In this document: positions 52,999-62,471 of the stretch, in pieces
Position numbering within the stretch: position 1 is the first letter of the stretch
How the letters are laid out: each line of letters opens with the position of its first letter
NCBI GenBank assembly: GCA_964616825.1
Contig: CAZTSX010000003.1
Coordinates: 1-64,000 of the forward strand
DNA length: 64,000 nucleotides
Reading direction: 5' to 3'
DNA from: QYOJ01 sp964616825
Lineage (GTDB): Bacteria > Bacteroidota > Bacteroidia > Bacteroidales > FEN-979
Notes under the pieces: model-generated
The model's database searches: none
What the model was told of the DNA's origin: nothing
What the model saw: only the letters and a program-made list of their open reading frames with translations
Program-made: the position numbers and the translations under genes

Positions 52999-54399
52999 AT
53001 GAGACGTTTATTGGCGACCGGAATAGTGCTGCTCATAAGTGTCATCCAGATACAGGGCCAACCTGACACCACGGGAGTTGCAATTATCGATCGGATTACG
53101 CTGGAGGGGAATAAGATCACCCGGCCAAAGATTATCCTGAGGGAGTTGAAGTTTGTTGCCGGAGATACCATTGCCCTGTCCGGGTTGCCTGAGTTACTCA
53201 GTAAAAGCAAAGAGAATGTCTTTAACACATCGTTGTTCAACTTTGTGGAGATAGATACCCATGCAATCCCTGACCGTCCGGATCATCTTGACGTGACGGT
53301 CAGAGTGATCGAGCGTTGGTATATCTGGCCCATTCCTTACGTGGAGTTTCCGAATCGAAACATCAATGCCTGGTTGGAGACCTTTGATTTCAGAAAGTTG
53401 ACGTGGGGATTGAATTTCAAATTCAATAATGCCCGGGGAAGGAATGAAACCCTGACCCTGCTGGTCCACCTTGGATTCAACCAGAGATACGGATTCACAT
53501 ACCAGACTCCCTACCTGAATAAAAAACAGACATGGGGATTTGGATTTGGCGGGGACTTTAGCCTGAATCGATCCCTTATCGTTAGTACAACGAATAATAA
53601 AAGCGATTATATCGATACGACCTCTCACTTCCTGCAGAAACAAGCACATGGTTTCGTTGAAGGATATTTCCGCCCCAACCTGTATAGCCATCATCTCCTT
53701 ATGCTGAGCTATGATTACTATAAATTTGCTGATACCCTGTTAAAGATTCCTGGCTACCTCACCGACAGCACAAGCGACCAATCGTTTTTCTCACTCTATT
53801 ACAAATTCAAGCTCGATCACCGGGATATGATGTACTATCCGCTGAAAGGATACTATTTTGATGTGATACTTGTTAACCACGGCTTTTCATCCAGGCCGGT
53901 TCACATGTTTTCGGTTCAGTCGGCTTTCAGGAAGTACTGGAAGCTCACTGAGCGCTGGTACCTGGCTTCCGGTCTTACTGCGAAGTGGTCGTGCCCTGAT
54001 GAACAACCGTTTTTTCTTCAACGGGGGTTAGGGTATGGTCGTGATTTCATCCGTGGATTTGAGTATTATACCATTAACGGACCCTGGTTTGCACTGCTGA
54101 AAACCAATGTGAAATTTGCCCTGATCAAGCCACGTTTAGGAAAGCTCTCCTTTATCTCAAGCCCGAAATTCAGTGTGATTCCATACGGCCTTTTTCTTAA
54201 CCTCTTTATAGATGCAGGATATGTTGGGAATCCGGTATCGTATGTCAAGCAGAATAACAACCTGGTGAACACCTTTCTGGCCGGATATGGACTCAGCATC
54301 GATTTCATTACCTATTACGACATCGTACTGGACCTTAATTTTGCTCTCAATTCACTGGGTGAACCGGGTATCTATATCCATTTCATCGCGCCCATATAG
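52999..54399 (+). CDS. POTRA-containing outer-membrane protein (BamA/TamA-like)
   Basis: The 466-aa protein has a signal peptide (MRRLLATGIVLLISV), one POTRA-like segment (ITLEGNKITRPKIILRELKF, about 32-110, with VTVRVIERWYIWPIP) and a C-terminal barrel with a GRDFIRGFEYY loop motif. It is shorter than BamA and probably a minimal Omp85 relative. Cargo unknown. It lies in the conserved block with nadK and bamA, 9 nt after the CBS gene. Confidence 0.72.
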   Translation: MRRLLATGIVLLISVIQIQGQPDTTGVAIIDRITLEGNKITRPKIILRELKFVAGDTIALSGLPELLSKSKENVFNTSLFNFVEIDTHAIPDRPDHLDVTVRVIERWYIWPIPYVEFPNRNINAWLETFDFRKLTWGLNFKFNNARGRNETLTLLVHLGFNQRYGFTYQTPYLNKKQTWGFGFGGDFSLNRSLIVSTTNNKSDYIDTTSHFLQKQAHGFVEGYFRPNLYSHHLLMLSYDYYKFADTLLKIPGYLTDSTSDQSFFSLYYKFKLDHRDMMYYPLKGYYFDVILVNHGFSSRPVHMFSVQSAFRKYWKLTERWYLASGLTAKWSCPDEQPFFLQRGLGYGRDFIRGFEYYTINGPWFALLKTNVKFALIKPRLGKLSFISSPKFSVIPYGLFLNLFIDAGYVGNPVSYVKQNNNLVNTFLAGYGLSIDFITYYDIVLDLNFALNSLGEPGIYIHFIAPI

Positions 54400-54427
54400 A
54401 CCCATTGGATTTTCTGGAAAATTGAAG

Positions 54428-54435
54428 TATCTTTG
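54428..54435 (+). promoter_or_regulatory. Putative -7 box of nadK
   Basis: TATCTTTG lies 24 nt upstream of the nadK ATG. TTGG at 54405-54408, 19 nt further upstream, is one base off the -33 TTTG. Confidence 0.5.
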
Positions 54436-54458
54436 CGCCTTGAAATTCAGAACTATCC

Positions 54459-55337
54459 ATGAATTTAGCCCTATTTGGCCATACCATCACTGACCAGATG
54501 CTTCCTTACCTTCAGGAGTTTGCAAACAAACTTGGTGAGGTAAATGGAACTACCTACATTTTCCAACCGTTTTATCAACTTCTGGAAGGGCGGGTCCGTT
54601 TTACTAAACCGCCTGAAGTGTTCCTTGGTCCGTCTGATATTTGCGGGAAGGTAGATTTTCTTTGCTCGATTGGTGGTGATGGTACCATTCTCGATGCTGT
54701 TGCTCTGATCGGCAACAGCGGAATCCCTATTATTGGGGTAAACATGGGAAGATTAGGATTTCTGTCCAGTATCTCAAAAGATGAGATTACCTCTGCACTG
54801 GATGACATCATTCATAACAAGTATACTCTGGAAGACAGGATATTATTGGAGCTTCATTCAAAGGATGGGTTGTTTGGTGATTTTCCCTGCGCATTGAATG
54901 ATATGACGATCTATAAGAGCGATCTTCAGACCATGCTGACCATTCAGACTTATATCAACGATGAATTCCTCAACTCTTACTGGGCAGATGGATTAATCGT
55001 ATGTACACCTACCGGATCTACTGCATACTCATTGAGTTGTACCGGCCCAATTGTGACTCCGGGTTCCGCGAACATTGTCATCACACCCATTGCTAGTCAT
55101 AACCTGACCGTCAGGCCTATTGTGGTTCGCGATGATAGCCTGATCAGGATTGTTGTCAAAGGAAATGGGGAAGAGTTTTTTGTGGCCCTGGATTCAAGGA
55201 AAGAAAAAGTGCGGACAAGCGTTGAACTGACGATTACAAAAGCCGGCTTTTCGATCCAGCTGGTTCGATTACCCGGGCGTCATTTTTTTAAGACCATCCG
55301 GGAAAAACTTAACTGGGGACTGGATGCAAGAAACTAA
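54459..55337 (+). CDS. nadK: NAD kinase
   Basis: The 292-aa enzyme makes NADP from NAD and ATP. It has the GGDGTILDA motif, a NMGRLGFLSS block and TPTGSTAYSLSCTGP. Length is normal (about 290). Its own promoter box precedes it even though the upstream genes read the same way. Confidence 0.95.
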   Translation: MNLALFGHTITDQMLPYLQEFANKLGEVNGTTYIFQPFYQLLEGRVRFTKPPEVFLGPSDICGKVDFLCSIGGDGTILDAVALIGNSGIPIIGVNMGRLGFLSSISKDEITSALDDIIHNKYTLEDRILLELHSKDGLFGDFPCALNDMTIYKSDLQTMLTIQTYINDEFLNSYWADGLIVCTPTGSTAYSLSCTGPIVTPGSANIVITPIASHNLTVRPIVVRDDSLIRIVVKGNGEEFFVALDSRKEKVRTSVELTITKAGFSIQLVRLPGRHFFKTIREKLNWGLDARN

Positions 55338-55394
55338 AGTTGTTTAACACCTCAATAAATTCAGGATTTTAGCGTTAAAGTGTTTTGTTTGTAA

Positions 55395-56195
55395 ATGGGT
55401 ATGAGACTTTCTTTGATTACACTTTTTACCATTGTTTTTCTTTTTTTCGGGAACGCCCAGGATCTTGAAGTAGGTCTATTTGGTGGTGGCTCTTATTATC
55501 TGGGTGATCTTAACCCGTCCATTCACTTTCAGGGGACACGAATCGCTTACGGTGTTCTTGCTCGTTATAATTTTGATGACAGGTGGGCTGTCAAGTTGAG
55601 CGGTTACCGGGGAAAAGTGGTTGGAAACTCTGCCGACTCCTGGTTCCTTCCCGACAGGAACATTCAGTTTTCGAGTCCGGTTACCGATATCTCTGCTGTT
55701 GCAGAATTCAATTTCATGCCCTATTTTACCGGAAGTAAACGAAATTTCATCACACCTTATGTGTATGTCGGAATCGGTATGTTTTTCTTCAAGCCCTCTT
55801 CAGAAGGCACGGAGCTACAACCATTAGGAACCGAGGGTCAACAGGCTGGGTATGAGGGGCGAAAGCCATACTCTTTGATAAGTTTAAATATTCCATTCGG
55901 ACTGGGTGTAAAATATGGTGTAAGCCGGAAGATTGGAATCACAGCCTTCTGGGAGTTGCATAAAACATTCTCCGATTACCTGGATGATGCAAGTAAAACC
56001 TATTATTTAGACGGGCCTGCTATTGATCGAAATGATCCACAACAGTATCTCTCCGACCCAACATTAAGTCACAAGCCGGGGATGCAGAGAGGGAACTCTC
56101 GAAATCAGGACTGGTATTCTTTTTTCGGTGTTACAATTACTTATAAATTTGCACTCGACGGTGGAAAGAAGTGCCGGGATGTATATAATAATTGA
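55395..56195 (+). CDS. DUF6089 family outer-membrane protein
   Basis: The 266-aa protein begins with a signal peptide (MRLSLITLFTIVFLFFGNA) and shows the DUF6089 motif EVGLFGGGSYYLGDLNPS followed by barrel-type strands. The family is found almost only in Bacteroidota, beside uppS and bamA. Function unknown. ATG at 55395 or 55401 is possible. Confidence 0.8.
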   Translation: MGMRLSLITLFTIVFLFFGNAQDLEVGLFGGGSYYLGDLNPSIHFQGTRIAYGVLARYNFDDRWAVKLSGYRGKVVGNSADSWFLPDRNIQFSSPVTDISAVAEFNFMPYFTGSKRNFITPYVYVGIGMFFFKPSSEGTELQPLGTEGQQAGYEGRKPYSLISLNIPFGLGVKYGVSRKIGITAFWELHKTFSDYLDDASKTYYLDGPAIDRNDPQQYLSDPTLSHKPGMQRGNSRNQDWYSFFGVTITYKFALDGGKKCRDVYNN

Positions 56196-56210
56196 TGTGA
56201 CCATAATTTC

Positions 56211-56984
56211 ATGGAGTTAAAGGAGCAGATCAACAGGAAGAAATTGCCGGTTCACGTGGCTGTGATCATGGATGGCAATGGGAGATGGGCAAAGAGGCAG
56301 GGTTTTACCCGGGTGAAAGGGCATGAGAAAGGTGTTGGCGCTGTTCGTGATACAGTAGAAGCTGCAGCTGAGTTGGGCATCAAGTACATGACGATGTATG
56401 CATTCTCAACCGAGAACTGGAATCGGCCTAAATATGAGATTGATGCATTGATGAGATTACTGGTTCGATCGATTCATGATGAGATGAAGACCCTGATGGA
56501 CAATAATATCCGGCTTGAAGCAATCGGTGATCTGAAATCGTTGCCAGTGAAAAGCCAACGCGAACTGAAAAAGGCGATTCAGACAACGTCAGTCAATACC
56601 GGACTGACACTGATACTGGCGCTCAGTTACAGTTCACGCTGGGAGATCGTTGAAGCTGCCAGAGAAATCGCTGTTAGGGTAGCTGCCGGAAAGCTGAAGC
56701 CAGAAGAGATTGATATACACACAGTAACTGCAAGCCTGACTACGACAGACTTCCCAGATCCGGAGTTTCTTATCCGGACCAGCGGGGAGTATCGGATCAG
56801 CAATTTCCTGCTTTGGCAGATCGCTTATGCTGAGTTATATTTCACCCCGGTTTTGTGGCCCGATTTTACCAAAGAGGAATTTTTTAAAGCCATCCTGGAA
56901 TTCCAGCATCGCGAACGGAGATTTGGCCTGACAAGTGAACAGATAAACGGATTGGAAGTCAAAAAGAAGCATAAAACTACATGA
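56211..56984 (+). CDS. uppS: Isoprenyl (undecaprenyl) diphosphate synthase
   Basis: The 257-aa cis-prenyltransferase makes the C55 carrier for peptidoglycan and O-antigen. It has the MDGNGRWAKRQG motif (catalytic Asp about residue 21), AFSTENWNRP and the RTSGEYRISNFLLWQ block. The stop overlaps the bamA ATG by 4 nt. Confidence 0.95.
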   Translation: MELKEQINRKKLPVHVAVIMDGNGRWAKRQGFTRVKGHEKGVGAVRDTVEAAAELGIKYMTMYAFSTENWNRPKYEIDALMRLLVRSIHDEMKTLMDNNIRLEAIGDLKSLPVKSQRELKKAIQTTSVNTGLTLILALSYSSRWEIVEAAREIAVRVAAGKLKPEEIDIHTVTASLTTTDFPDPEFLIRTSGEYRISNFLLWQIAYAELYFTPVLWPDFTKEEFFKAILEFQHRERRFGLTSEQINGLEVKKKHKTT

Positions 56985-59602
56985 AGCTAAGAGTACTCAT
57001 CATTCTCATTTTGTCAGGTATCCTCATGCATCCTTTGATGGCCCAGGTCTCACTTGGAGAGATGAATGTTGACTACAGCAAAATCAAAGATTATGAGATT
57101 GGAGGGATAACTGTAAGTGGCGTTAAGTTTCTCGATGCAAATGTTCTGATCATGCTGTCGGGCCTGACTGTGGGTGATCATATCAAGGTACCGGGAGATA
57201 AAATCACCCAGGCGATCAAGAAACTATGGAGCCAGGGACTCTTTGAAGATATACGTATCAGTGTAACCAATATAATTGGGAATCAGGTTTTTCTGGATAT
57301 ATACCTGAAAGAACGCCCCCGCTTATCCAAGTTTTCTTTCACCGGGATTAAGAAGTCTGATGCAGACAACATCCGGGACAAGATCCGTCTCGTGAAAGGG
57401 GATTATGTGACTGATAATCTGATCATCAAGACTACAAATATTATTAAAAGGTACTATGAGGGAAAAGGTTTTCTCAATGCAGATGTTGAAATCAAATTGA
57501 AGAAGGATTCAGAAGCGGGTAATTCGGTAACAATGATCATTGATATCAGTCGGAATGGCAGGGTGAAAGTATACCAAATGCAAGTTCATGGGAGTAAGCA
57601 TCTTACAAAAGAGCAGATTTCCGGTGCGTTTAAAAACACCAAGGAGATGGCGATATTCAACCCGATGGATGGGTTGGACATGGTTATCTGGGAGTCAATG
57701 AAAGCAATATATCGGATCGACTTCGTAGAGATTGCGAGCATCATACAGCAACATGCATTCAACACGGTTCGGATACGCATTTTCAAGGCTTCCAAATTCA
57801 TTCCGGAAGATTATGAAGAGGATAAGTTCAAGCTGATTTCCAAATACAATTCATTGGGATATCGCGATGCGCGGATCATTGCTGATACAATCACCAGGAA
57901 TGAAGACAATACGATCAACGTTGATATCTGGGTGGAAGAAGGTCCCAAATACCATATCCGTAAAATCACATGGATAGGAAATACTAAATACAACGATCGC
58001 CATCTCGCCCGGTATCTCAAAGTGAAACCCGGAGATGTATATAACAAAGAGGCGCTGGAAGCTGCATTGAGTTATGATCCCAGTGGGGGCGATTTACGTT
58101 CGTTATATATGGATGATGGATATCTGTTTTTTGATGTTGTCCCGGTGGAGGTACGTGTCGAAAACGACTCTATCGATTTAGAGATCAGGATGCACGAAGG
58201 GAAACAGGCAACAGTTAACAAGGTCACAATTACCGGGAATACCAAGACTAATGATCATGTGGCTCTCCGCGAAGTGCAAACACGTCCGGGTCAGCTATTC
58301 AGTCGCGACAGGTTGATCCGTTCGCAGCGTCAACTTGCACAGCTTCGGTATTTCGATGCCGAGAAGCTAACCCCAAATGTTATCCCAAATCAAGAGGATG
58401 GAACGGTAGATATCGAATACATCGTTGAGGAGACGTCAGCAGATCAGATTGAACTCTCCGGTGGCTGGGGGTATGGCCGGATTATCGGAACCCTGGGTCT
58501 TTCGTTTAACAATTTCTCCCTCAGGAATATCTTCAATTTCAAAACCTGGAGGCCGATCCCATCGGGTGATGGACAAAAACTGAGTCTACGTGTTCAAACA
58601 TACGGAAAGGGATATTTCAGTTATAGCTTCTCCTTTACTGAGCCTTGGCTGGGAGGAAGGAAACCGCTGGCGCTTAGTTTATCTTATGTCCACTCCAAAT
58701 ACAGCAACGGCCTGAACAAAAGTGATTCCCTCTACGGATTTTTTAAGATCGACGGGATATCTCTTGGATTAGGAACCCAGTTGAGATGGCCTGATGATTA
58801 TTTCGCTCTCTACAACAGCATCAACTATTTCCGGTATAATACCCATAACTACTCTGCCATCTTTACTTTTGGAGGTGGTAACGGAGTCTATAATGCCCTC
58901 TCATATTCAGTCATGCTTTCCAGAAACTCCATCGATAATCCTATCTTTCCACAAGTCGGATCAGAGATGGCCGTGACCCTTGAACTGACTCCTCCATACA
59001 GTCTCTTCCGGAGTGGAAATATTGATTACGATACACTTCCTTACCATGAGCGTTTTAAATGGGTAGAGTATTATAAAATCAAATTCAAGGGCTCCTGGTA
59101 TATCAATGTGATCGGGAAACTGGTCCTATCACCGAGGATTCAGGTTGGCTACCTGGGGGCCTATAACTCAAATCTTGGGGTGACACCTTTTGAACGGTTT
59201 TACCTCGGAGGTGATGGTCTAACCGGTTACAACAACATGGATGGCAGAGAACTGATCGGTATGCGAGGATATGCAAACAATTCGTTAACACCAGGATATC
59301 CGGCTACTATTGGCGGGACAGTCTATACAAAAAACACACTTGAGCTCCGATACCCGATCTCCCTGAATCCCAGCGCTACGATCTATGCACTCGCTTTCGT
59401 GGAAGGAGGTAATGACTGGCTCAGATGGAAAGATGTCAATCCCTTTAACCTTTACCGTTCGGTTGGACTGGGAGTCAGGGTTTTCCTGCCGATGTTTGGC
59501 TTGCTTGGACTCGATTGGGGTTACGGTCTGGATGCCGTTCCTGGTGTGCCGGGAGCAAATGGAAGTCAGTTTCACTTCTCCATTAACTCGTCACTTGATT
59601 GA
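56981..59602 (+). CDS. bamA: Outer-membrane protein assembly factor BamA
   Basis: The 873-aa protein has a signal peptide (LRVLIILILSGILMHPLMAQ), five POTRA-type segments (e.g. VSGVKFLDANVLIMLSGL, FTGIKKSDADNIRDKI, VTITGNTKTNDHVALREV), and a C-terminal Omp85 barrel with LGGDGLTGYNNMDGRELIGMRGY (L6 RGY motif). It inserts beta-barrel proteins in the outer membrane. It overlaps uppS and is followed by two OmpH/Skp chaperone genes. Confidence 0.95.
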   Translation: MKLRVLIILILSGILMHPLMAQVSLGEMNVDYSKIKDYEIGGITVSGVKFLDANVLIMLSGLTVGDHIKVPGDKITQAIKKLWSQGLFEDIRISVTNIIGNQVFLDIYLKERPRLSKFSFTGIKKSDADNIRDKIRLVKGDYVTDNLIIKTTNIIKRYYEGKGFLNADVEIKLKKDSEAGNSVTMIIDISRNGRVKVYQMQVHGSKHLTKEQISGAFKNTKEMAIFNPMDGLDMVIWESMKAIYRIDFVEIASIIQQHAFNTVRIRIFKASKFIPEDYEEDKFKLISKYNSLGYRDARIIADTITRNEDNTINVDIWVEEGPKYHIRKITWIGNTKYNDRHLARYLKVKPGDVYNKEALEAALSYDPSGGDLRSLYMDDGYLFFDVVPVEVRVENDSIDLEIRMHEGKQATVNKVTITGNTKTNDHVALREVQTRPGQLFSRDRLIRSQRQLAQLRYFDAEKLTPNVIPNQEDGTVDIEYIVEETSADQIELSGGWGYGRIIGTLGLSFNNFSLRNIFNFKTWRPIPSGDGQKLSLRVQTYGKGYFSYSFSFTEPWLGGRKPLALSLSYVHSKYSNGLNKSDSLYGFFKIDGISLGLGTQLRWPDDYFALYNSINYFRYNTHNYSAIFTFGGGNGVYNALSYSVMLSRNSIDNPIFPQVGSEMAVTLELTPPYSLFRSGNIDYDTLPYHERFKWVEYYKIKFKGSWYINVIGKLVLSPRIQVGYLGAYNSNLGVTPFERFYLGGDGLTGYNNMDGRELIGMRGYANNSLTPGYPATIGGTVYTKNTLELRYPISLNPSATIYALAFVEGGNDWLRWKDVNPFNLYRSVGLGVRVFLPMFGLLGLDWGYGLDAVPGVPGANGSQFHFSINSSLD

Positions 59603-59651
59603 GAAATTGTGAAAGGTGAATCGTGAAAAGCAAATAATAAAAATCATAATT

Positions 59652-60239
59652 ATGAAAAAGATTGTATTGGTTATTGCTGGTCTGATGGTAATCACGGCCG
59701 CTTTGCAAGCACAAAAAGTTGCTTATGTAGATACCAGGTATATCCTTGATAACATTCCTGAATATGCGGAGGCACAAGCGCAGATCGATGAGCTCTCCAT
59801 ACAATGGCAGAAGGATATTGAAGAAAAGTTTGCCGAAGTGGAGAAGATGTATCAAGATTATCAGGCGCAATCAGTCTTGCTTCCTGAAGATATGAAGACT
59901 AAGAAAGAAAAGGAGATCATTGATCTGGAACGGGAAGCCAAGAATTTCCAGCGTAAATATTTCGGAAAGGATGGCGAGTTGTTTAAGAAACGTCAGGAGC
60001 TAGTCAAACCTATCCAGGAGAAGATCTATAACGCCATTCAAACGATTGCTGAAGATTATAACTATGGAGTGATCTTTGATAAAGCAGGTAGTTTGACCAT
60101 CATGTATGCCAATCCGAAATATGATATCAGTGATGATGTTCTGGATCAACTCGGAGCCGCTATGGGCTCACGAACCCGAAATCAATCATCAGGAGGGAGA
60201 ACATCAGGAGGGAAAACACCAGGAGGTAAAAAGAAATAA
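59652..60239 (+). CDS. OmpH/Skp family periplasmic chaperone (first copy)
   Basis: The 195-aa protein has a signal peptide (MKKIVLVIAGLMVITAALQA), a long coiled-coil middle (about residues 40-120) and an unusual Gly/Lys/Thr-rich C-tail (GGRTSGGKTPGGKKK). ATG 59652 is the signal-peptide start. OmpH carries unfolded barrel proteins across the periplasm to BamA. It is 49 nt after the bamA stop, with a GTGAAAGGTGAATCG word repeat between them. Confidence 0.88.
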   Translation: MKKIVLVIAGLMVITAALQAQKVAYVDTRYILDNIPEYAEAQAQIDELSIQWQKDIEEKFAEVEKMYQDYQAQSVLLPEDMKTKKEKEIIDLEREAKNFQRKYFGKDGELFKKRQELVKPIQEKIYNAIQTIAEDYNYGVIFDKAGSLTIMYANPKYDISDDVLDQLGAAMGSRTRNQSSGGRTSGGKTPGGKKK

Positions 60240-60275
60240 TCAATAGCAGGAATATGTGAGTATTCATATTTTTCC

Positions 60276-60283
60276 TATTTTTG
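60276..60283 (+). promoter_or_regulatory. Putative -7 box of the second ompH
   Basis: TATTTTTG, 37 nt upstream of the ATG at 60321, fits TAnnTTTG. The -33 region (about 60253) reads TGTG, weak. Confidence 0.35.
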
Positions 60284-60320
60284 CGAACCCAAACGTAAAT
60301 ACACATTATACCAGAAAAAA

Positions 60321-60839
60321 ATGAAAAAAGTAACCAAGATCATTGCCGTTATTGCTCTCTTTATTGGCATTGCTATATCTTCTCAGGCACAGACTCCTCA
60401 GAAGATAGGACATGTTAACTTCAATGAGCTTCTACAATCCATGCCGGGAATCGACTCTGTGCGGATCGCCCTTCAGGAGTATCAGCAGACACTTACTGAC
60501 CAGATGGACCAAATGCGCGTTGAGTTCGAGAACAAATACCTCGATTACCAGAGCAAGTCCGCTGGCATGTCTGATATCATTAAACAGAATAAAGAACAGG
60601 AACTGGCTCAATTGCAGGAACGGATAGATGCATTCCAGCAACAGGCTCAGCAGGAGCTCCAGAACAAACAAGCCGCGATGCTTCAACCACTGATTAATGA
60701 AGCCAAGCAGGCTGTCTCCGATGTAGCGAAAGAGCTTGGATACAACTATGTATTGAATTCCATCGAAGATGTGGTTCTCTATTCGGAACCCTCTGATGAC
60801 CTAATGCCTCAGGTAAAGGCGAAACTCGGTATTGAATAG
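60321..60839 (+). CDS. OmpH/Skp family periplasmic chaperone (second copy)
   Basis: The 172-aa protein has a signal peptide (KIIAVIALFIGIAISSQA) and a Glu/Gln-rich coiled coil (QQAQQELQNKQ). It is about one third identical in pattern to the preceding copy (KIGHVNFNELL against KVAYVDTRYIL) but lacks its basic tail. Two tandem copies beside bamA are common in Bacteroidota and may handle different clients. Confidence 0.88.
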   Translation: MKKVTKIIAVIALFIGIAISSQAQTPQKIGHVNFNELLQSMPGIDSVRIALQEYQQTLTDQMDQMRVEFENKYLDYQSKSAGMSDIIKQNKEQELAQLQERIDAFQQQAQQELQNKQAAMLQPLINEAKQAVSDVAKELGYNYVLNSIEDVVLYSEPSDDLMPQVKAKLGIE

Positions 60840-60895
60840 ATATACCTGATTTCATTACAGCTTCTGATCCAATCAACGGTAGCTGCTACTATATA

Positions 60896-62464
60896 TCAGT
60901 TTCTTGTAGTTGAATAATCCAGTGAGTAGTGTAATCCCCTGTTTTCTTTTTGTGCGATAGCCTGTTTAATTACCAGGTATGCTACGTTGATCATATTTCG
61001 CAGCTCACAGATACGAGGAGTAAGAATCGATTTATTGTAGAGATCTTCGGCTTCTTCATAGAGTAGGACAAGCCTGTCGATGGCTCGTTGTAATCTCAAA
61101 TTGGATCGTACAATCCCGACATAGCTGCTCATGATTGCCTGGAGCTCTTTTTGTGACTGGGTGATCAGAATCATCTCCTCGGTAAGTACCATGCCCTCTG
61201 CATCCCAGTCTGGGATCGCATCGCAAAAATCGATGCTTCCAACACGTGAGATGGCATGTTCACTGGCCCGGTGCGAAAAGACTACTGATTCCAGAAGTGA
61301 ATTCGATGCGAGACGGTTTGCTCCATGCATTCCTGTACTGGCACACTCTCCGGAAGAATACAGGTTCCGGATTGTTGACTGACCGAATTCATTCGTTTTG
61401 ATGCCACCACAAATATAATGGGCAGCTGGAACAACCGGAATCATATCACGTGAGATGTCAATTCCTAGGCTTAGACATTTCGCGTAGATCCTTGGAAACT
61501 GACGGATCAGTTCATTTCTATCAAGGTGCCGGCAATCAAGATAGACATAATCCTCACCGCTGATCTTCAGCTCATTGTCAATCGCCCTGGCAACTATATC
61601 CCGGGAAGCCAGCGACAAACGATCATCGTATTTATGCATGAACTCGTTTCCGTCGAAGGTCTTCAGGATACCGCCAAAACCACGCAAAGCTTCAGTGATC
61701 AAAAAAGATGGGCGTTCTTTCGGATCGTAGAGCGCCGTAGGATGAAACTGGACGAACTCCATGTTTTCAATCACACCTCTGGCCCGGTAGACCATAGCTA
61801 TACCATCGCCTGTAGCGATGGTTGGATTGGTCGTATTGCTGTAAATGTTTCCGGCTCCACCAGTGGCTACCAGTGTTGACTTTGCCAGGATTGTGTCAAC
61901 GAGGCGGGTTTTTGGGTTCAGGACATATGCGCCAAAACATGTCACATCTGCCGTATGGATGTTTACCTCTACACCCAAATGGTGCTCGGTAAGAATATCG
62001 ATGGCATAGTGGTTCTCAAGTATCTCGATGTTTTGATGCTTTCTGATCTGATCGATAAGGGTATCTTCAATCTCTTTCCCGGTGCTGTCTTTATGGTGGA
62101 GCACCCTGTGTTCAGAATGCCCTCCCTCTTTAGCGAGGTGATAACGGCCCGATTGTGTCTTGTCAAATTTTGCCCCCCATGTAATCAACTCCTTGATCCT
62201 TTCTGTGGACTCAGTAATGGTCAACCTGACAACCTCTTCATTGCATAATCCATCACCTGCAGAGATGGTATCCTGGATATGTTTCTCAAATGAATCCGGG
62301 TTATACATTACAGCAGCTATTCCACCCATAGCATAACTGGTGGCTGTGTCGTCCATCTTTTTCTTGGTGACAATACAAACCTTTCCATGCTCGGCAACTT
62401 TCAGGGCGTAGGTCAGACCGGCAATTCCCGATCCAATGATAAGAAAATCAACGTGTGTTCTCAT
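60896..62464 (-). CDS. nadB: L-aspartate oxidase
   Basis: The 522-aa flavoenzyme oxidises Asp to iminoaspartate, the first step of NAD synthesis. It has the FAD motif DFLIIGSGIAGLTYAL, the active-site block EGGHSEHRVLH, and the C-terminal GANRLASNSLLE. ATG 62464 gives the standard start (MRTHVDFLIIG). nadA and nadC are not in the window. The stop of odhB lies 8 nt upstream of this start. Confidence 0.95.
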   Translation of the reverse strand: MRTHVDFLIIGSGIAGLTYALKVAEHGKVCIVTKKKMDDTATSYAMGGIAAVMYNPDSFEKHIQDTISAGDGLCNEEVVRLTITESTERIKELITWGAKFDKTQSGRYHLAKEGGHSEHRVLHHKDSTGKEIEDTLIDQIRKHQNIEILENHYAIDILTEHHLGVEVNIHTADVTCFGAYVLNPKTRLVDTILAKSTLVATGGAGNIYSNTTNPTIATGDGIAMVYRARGVIENMEFVQFHPTALYDPKERPSFLITEALRGFGGILKTFDGNEFMHKYDDRLSLASRDIVARAIDNELKISGEDYVYLDCRHLDRNELIRQFPRIYAKCLSLGIDISRDMIPVVPAAHYICGGIKTNEFGQSTIRNLYSSGECASTGMHGANRLASNSLLESVVFSHRASEHAISRVGSIDFCDAIPDWDAEGMVLTEEMILITQSQKELQAIMSSYVGIVRSNLRLQRAIDRLVLLYEEAEDLYNKSILTPRICELRNMINVAYLVIKQAIAQKENRGLHYSLDYSTTRN

Positions 62465-62471
62465 GCAAGTA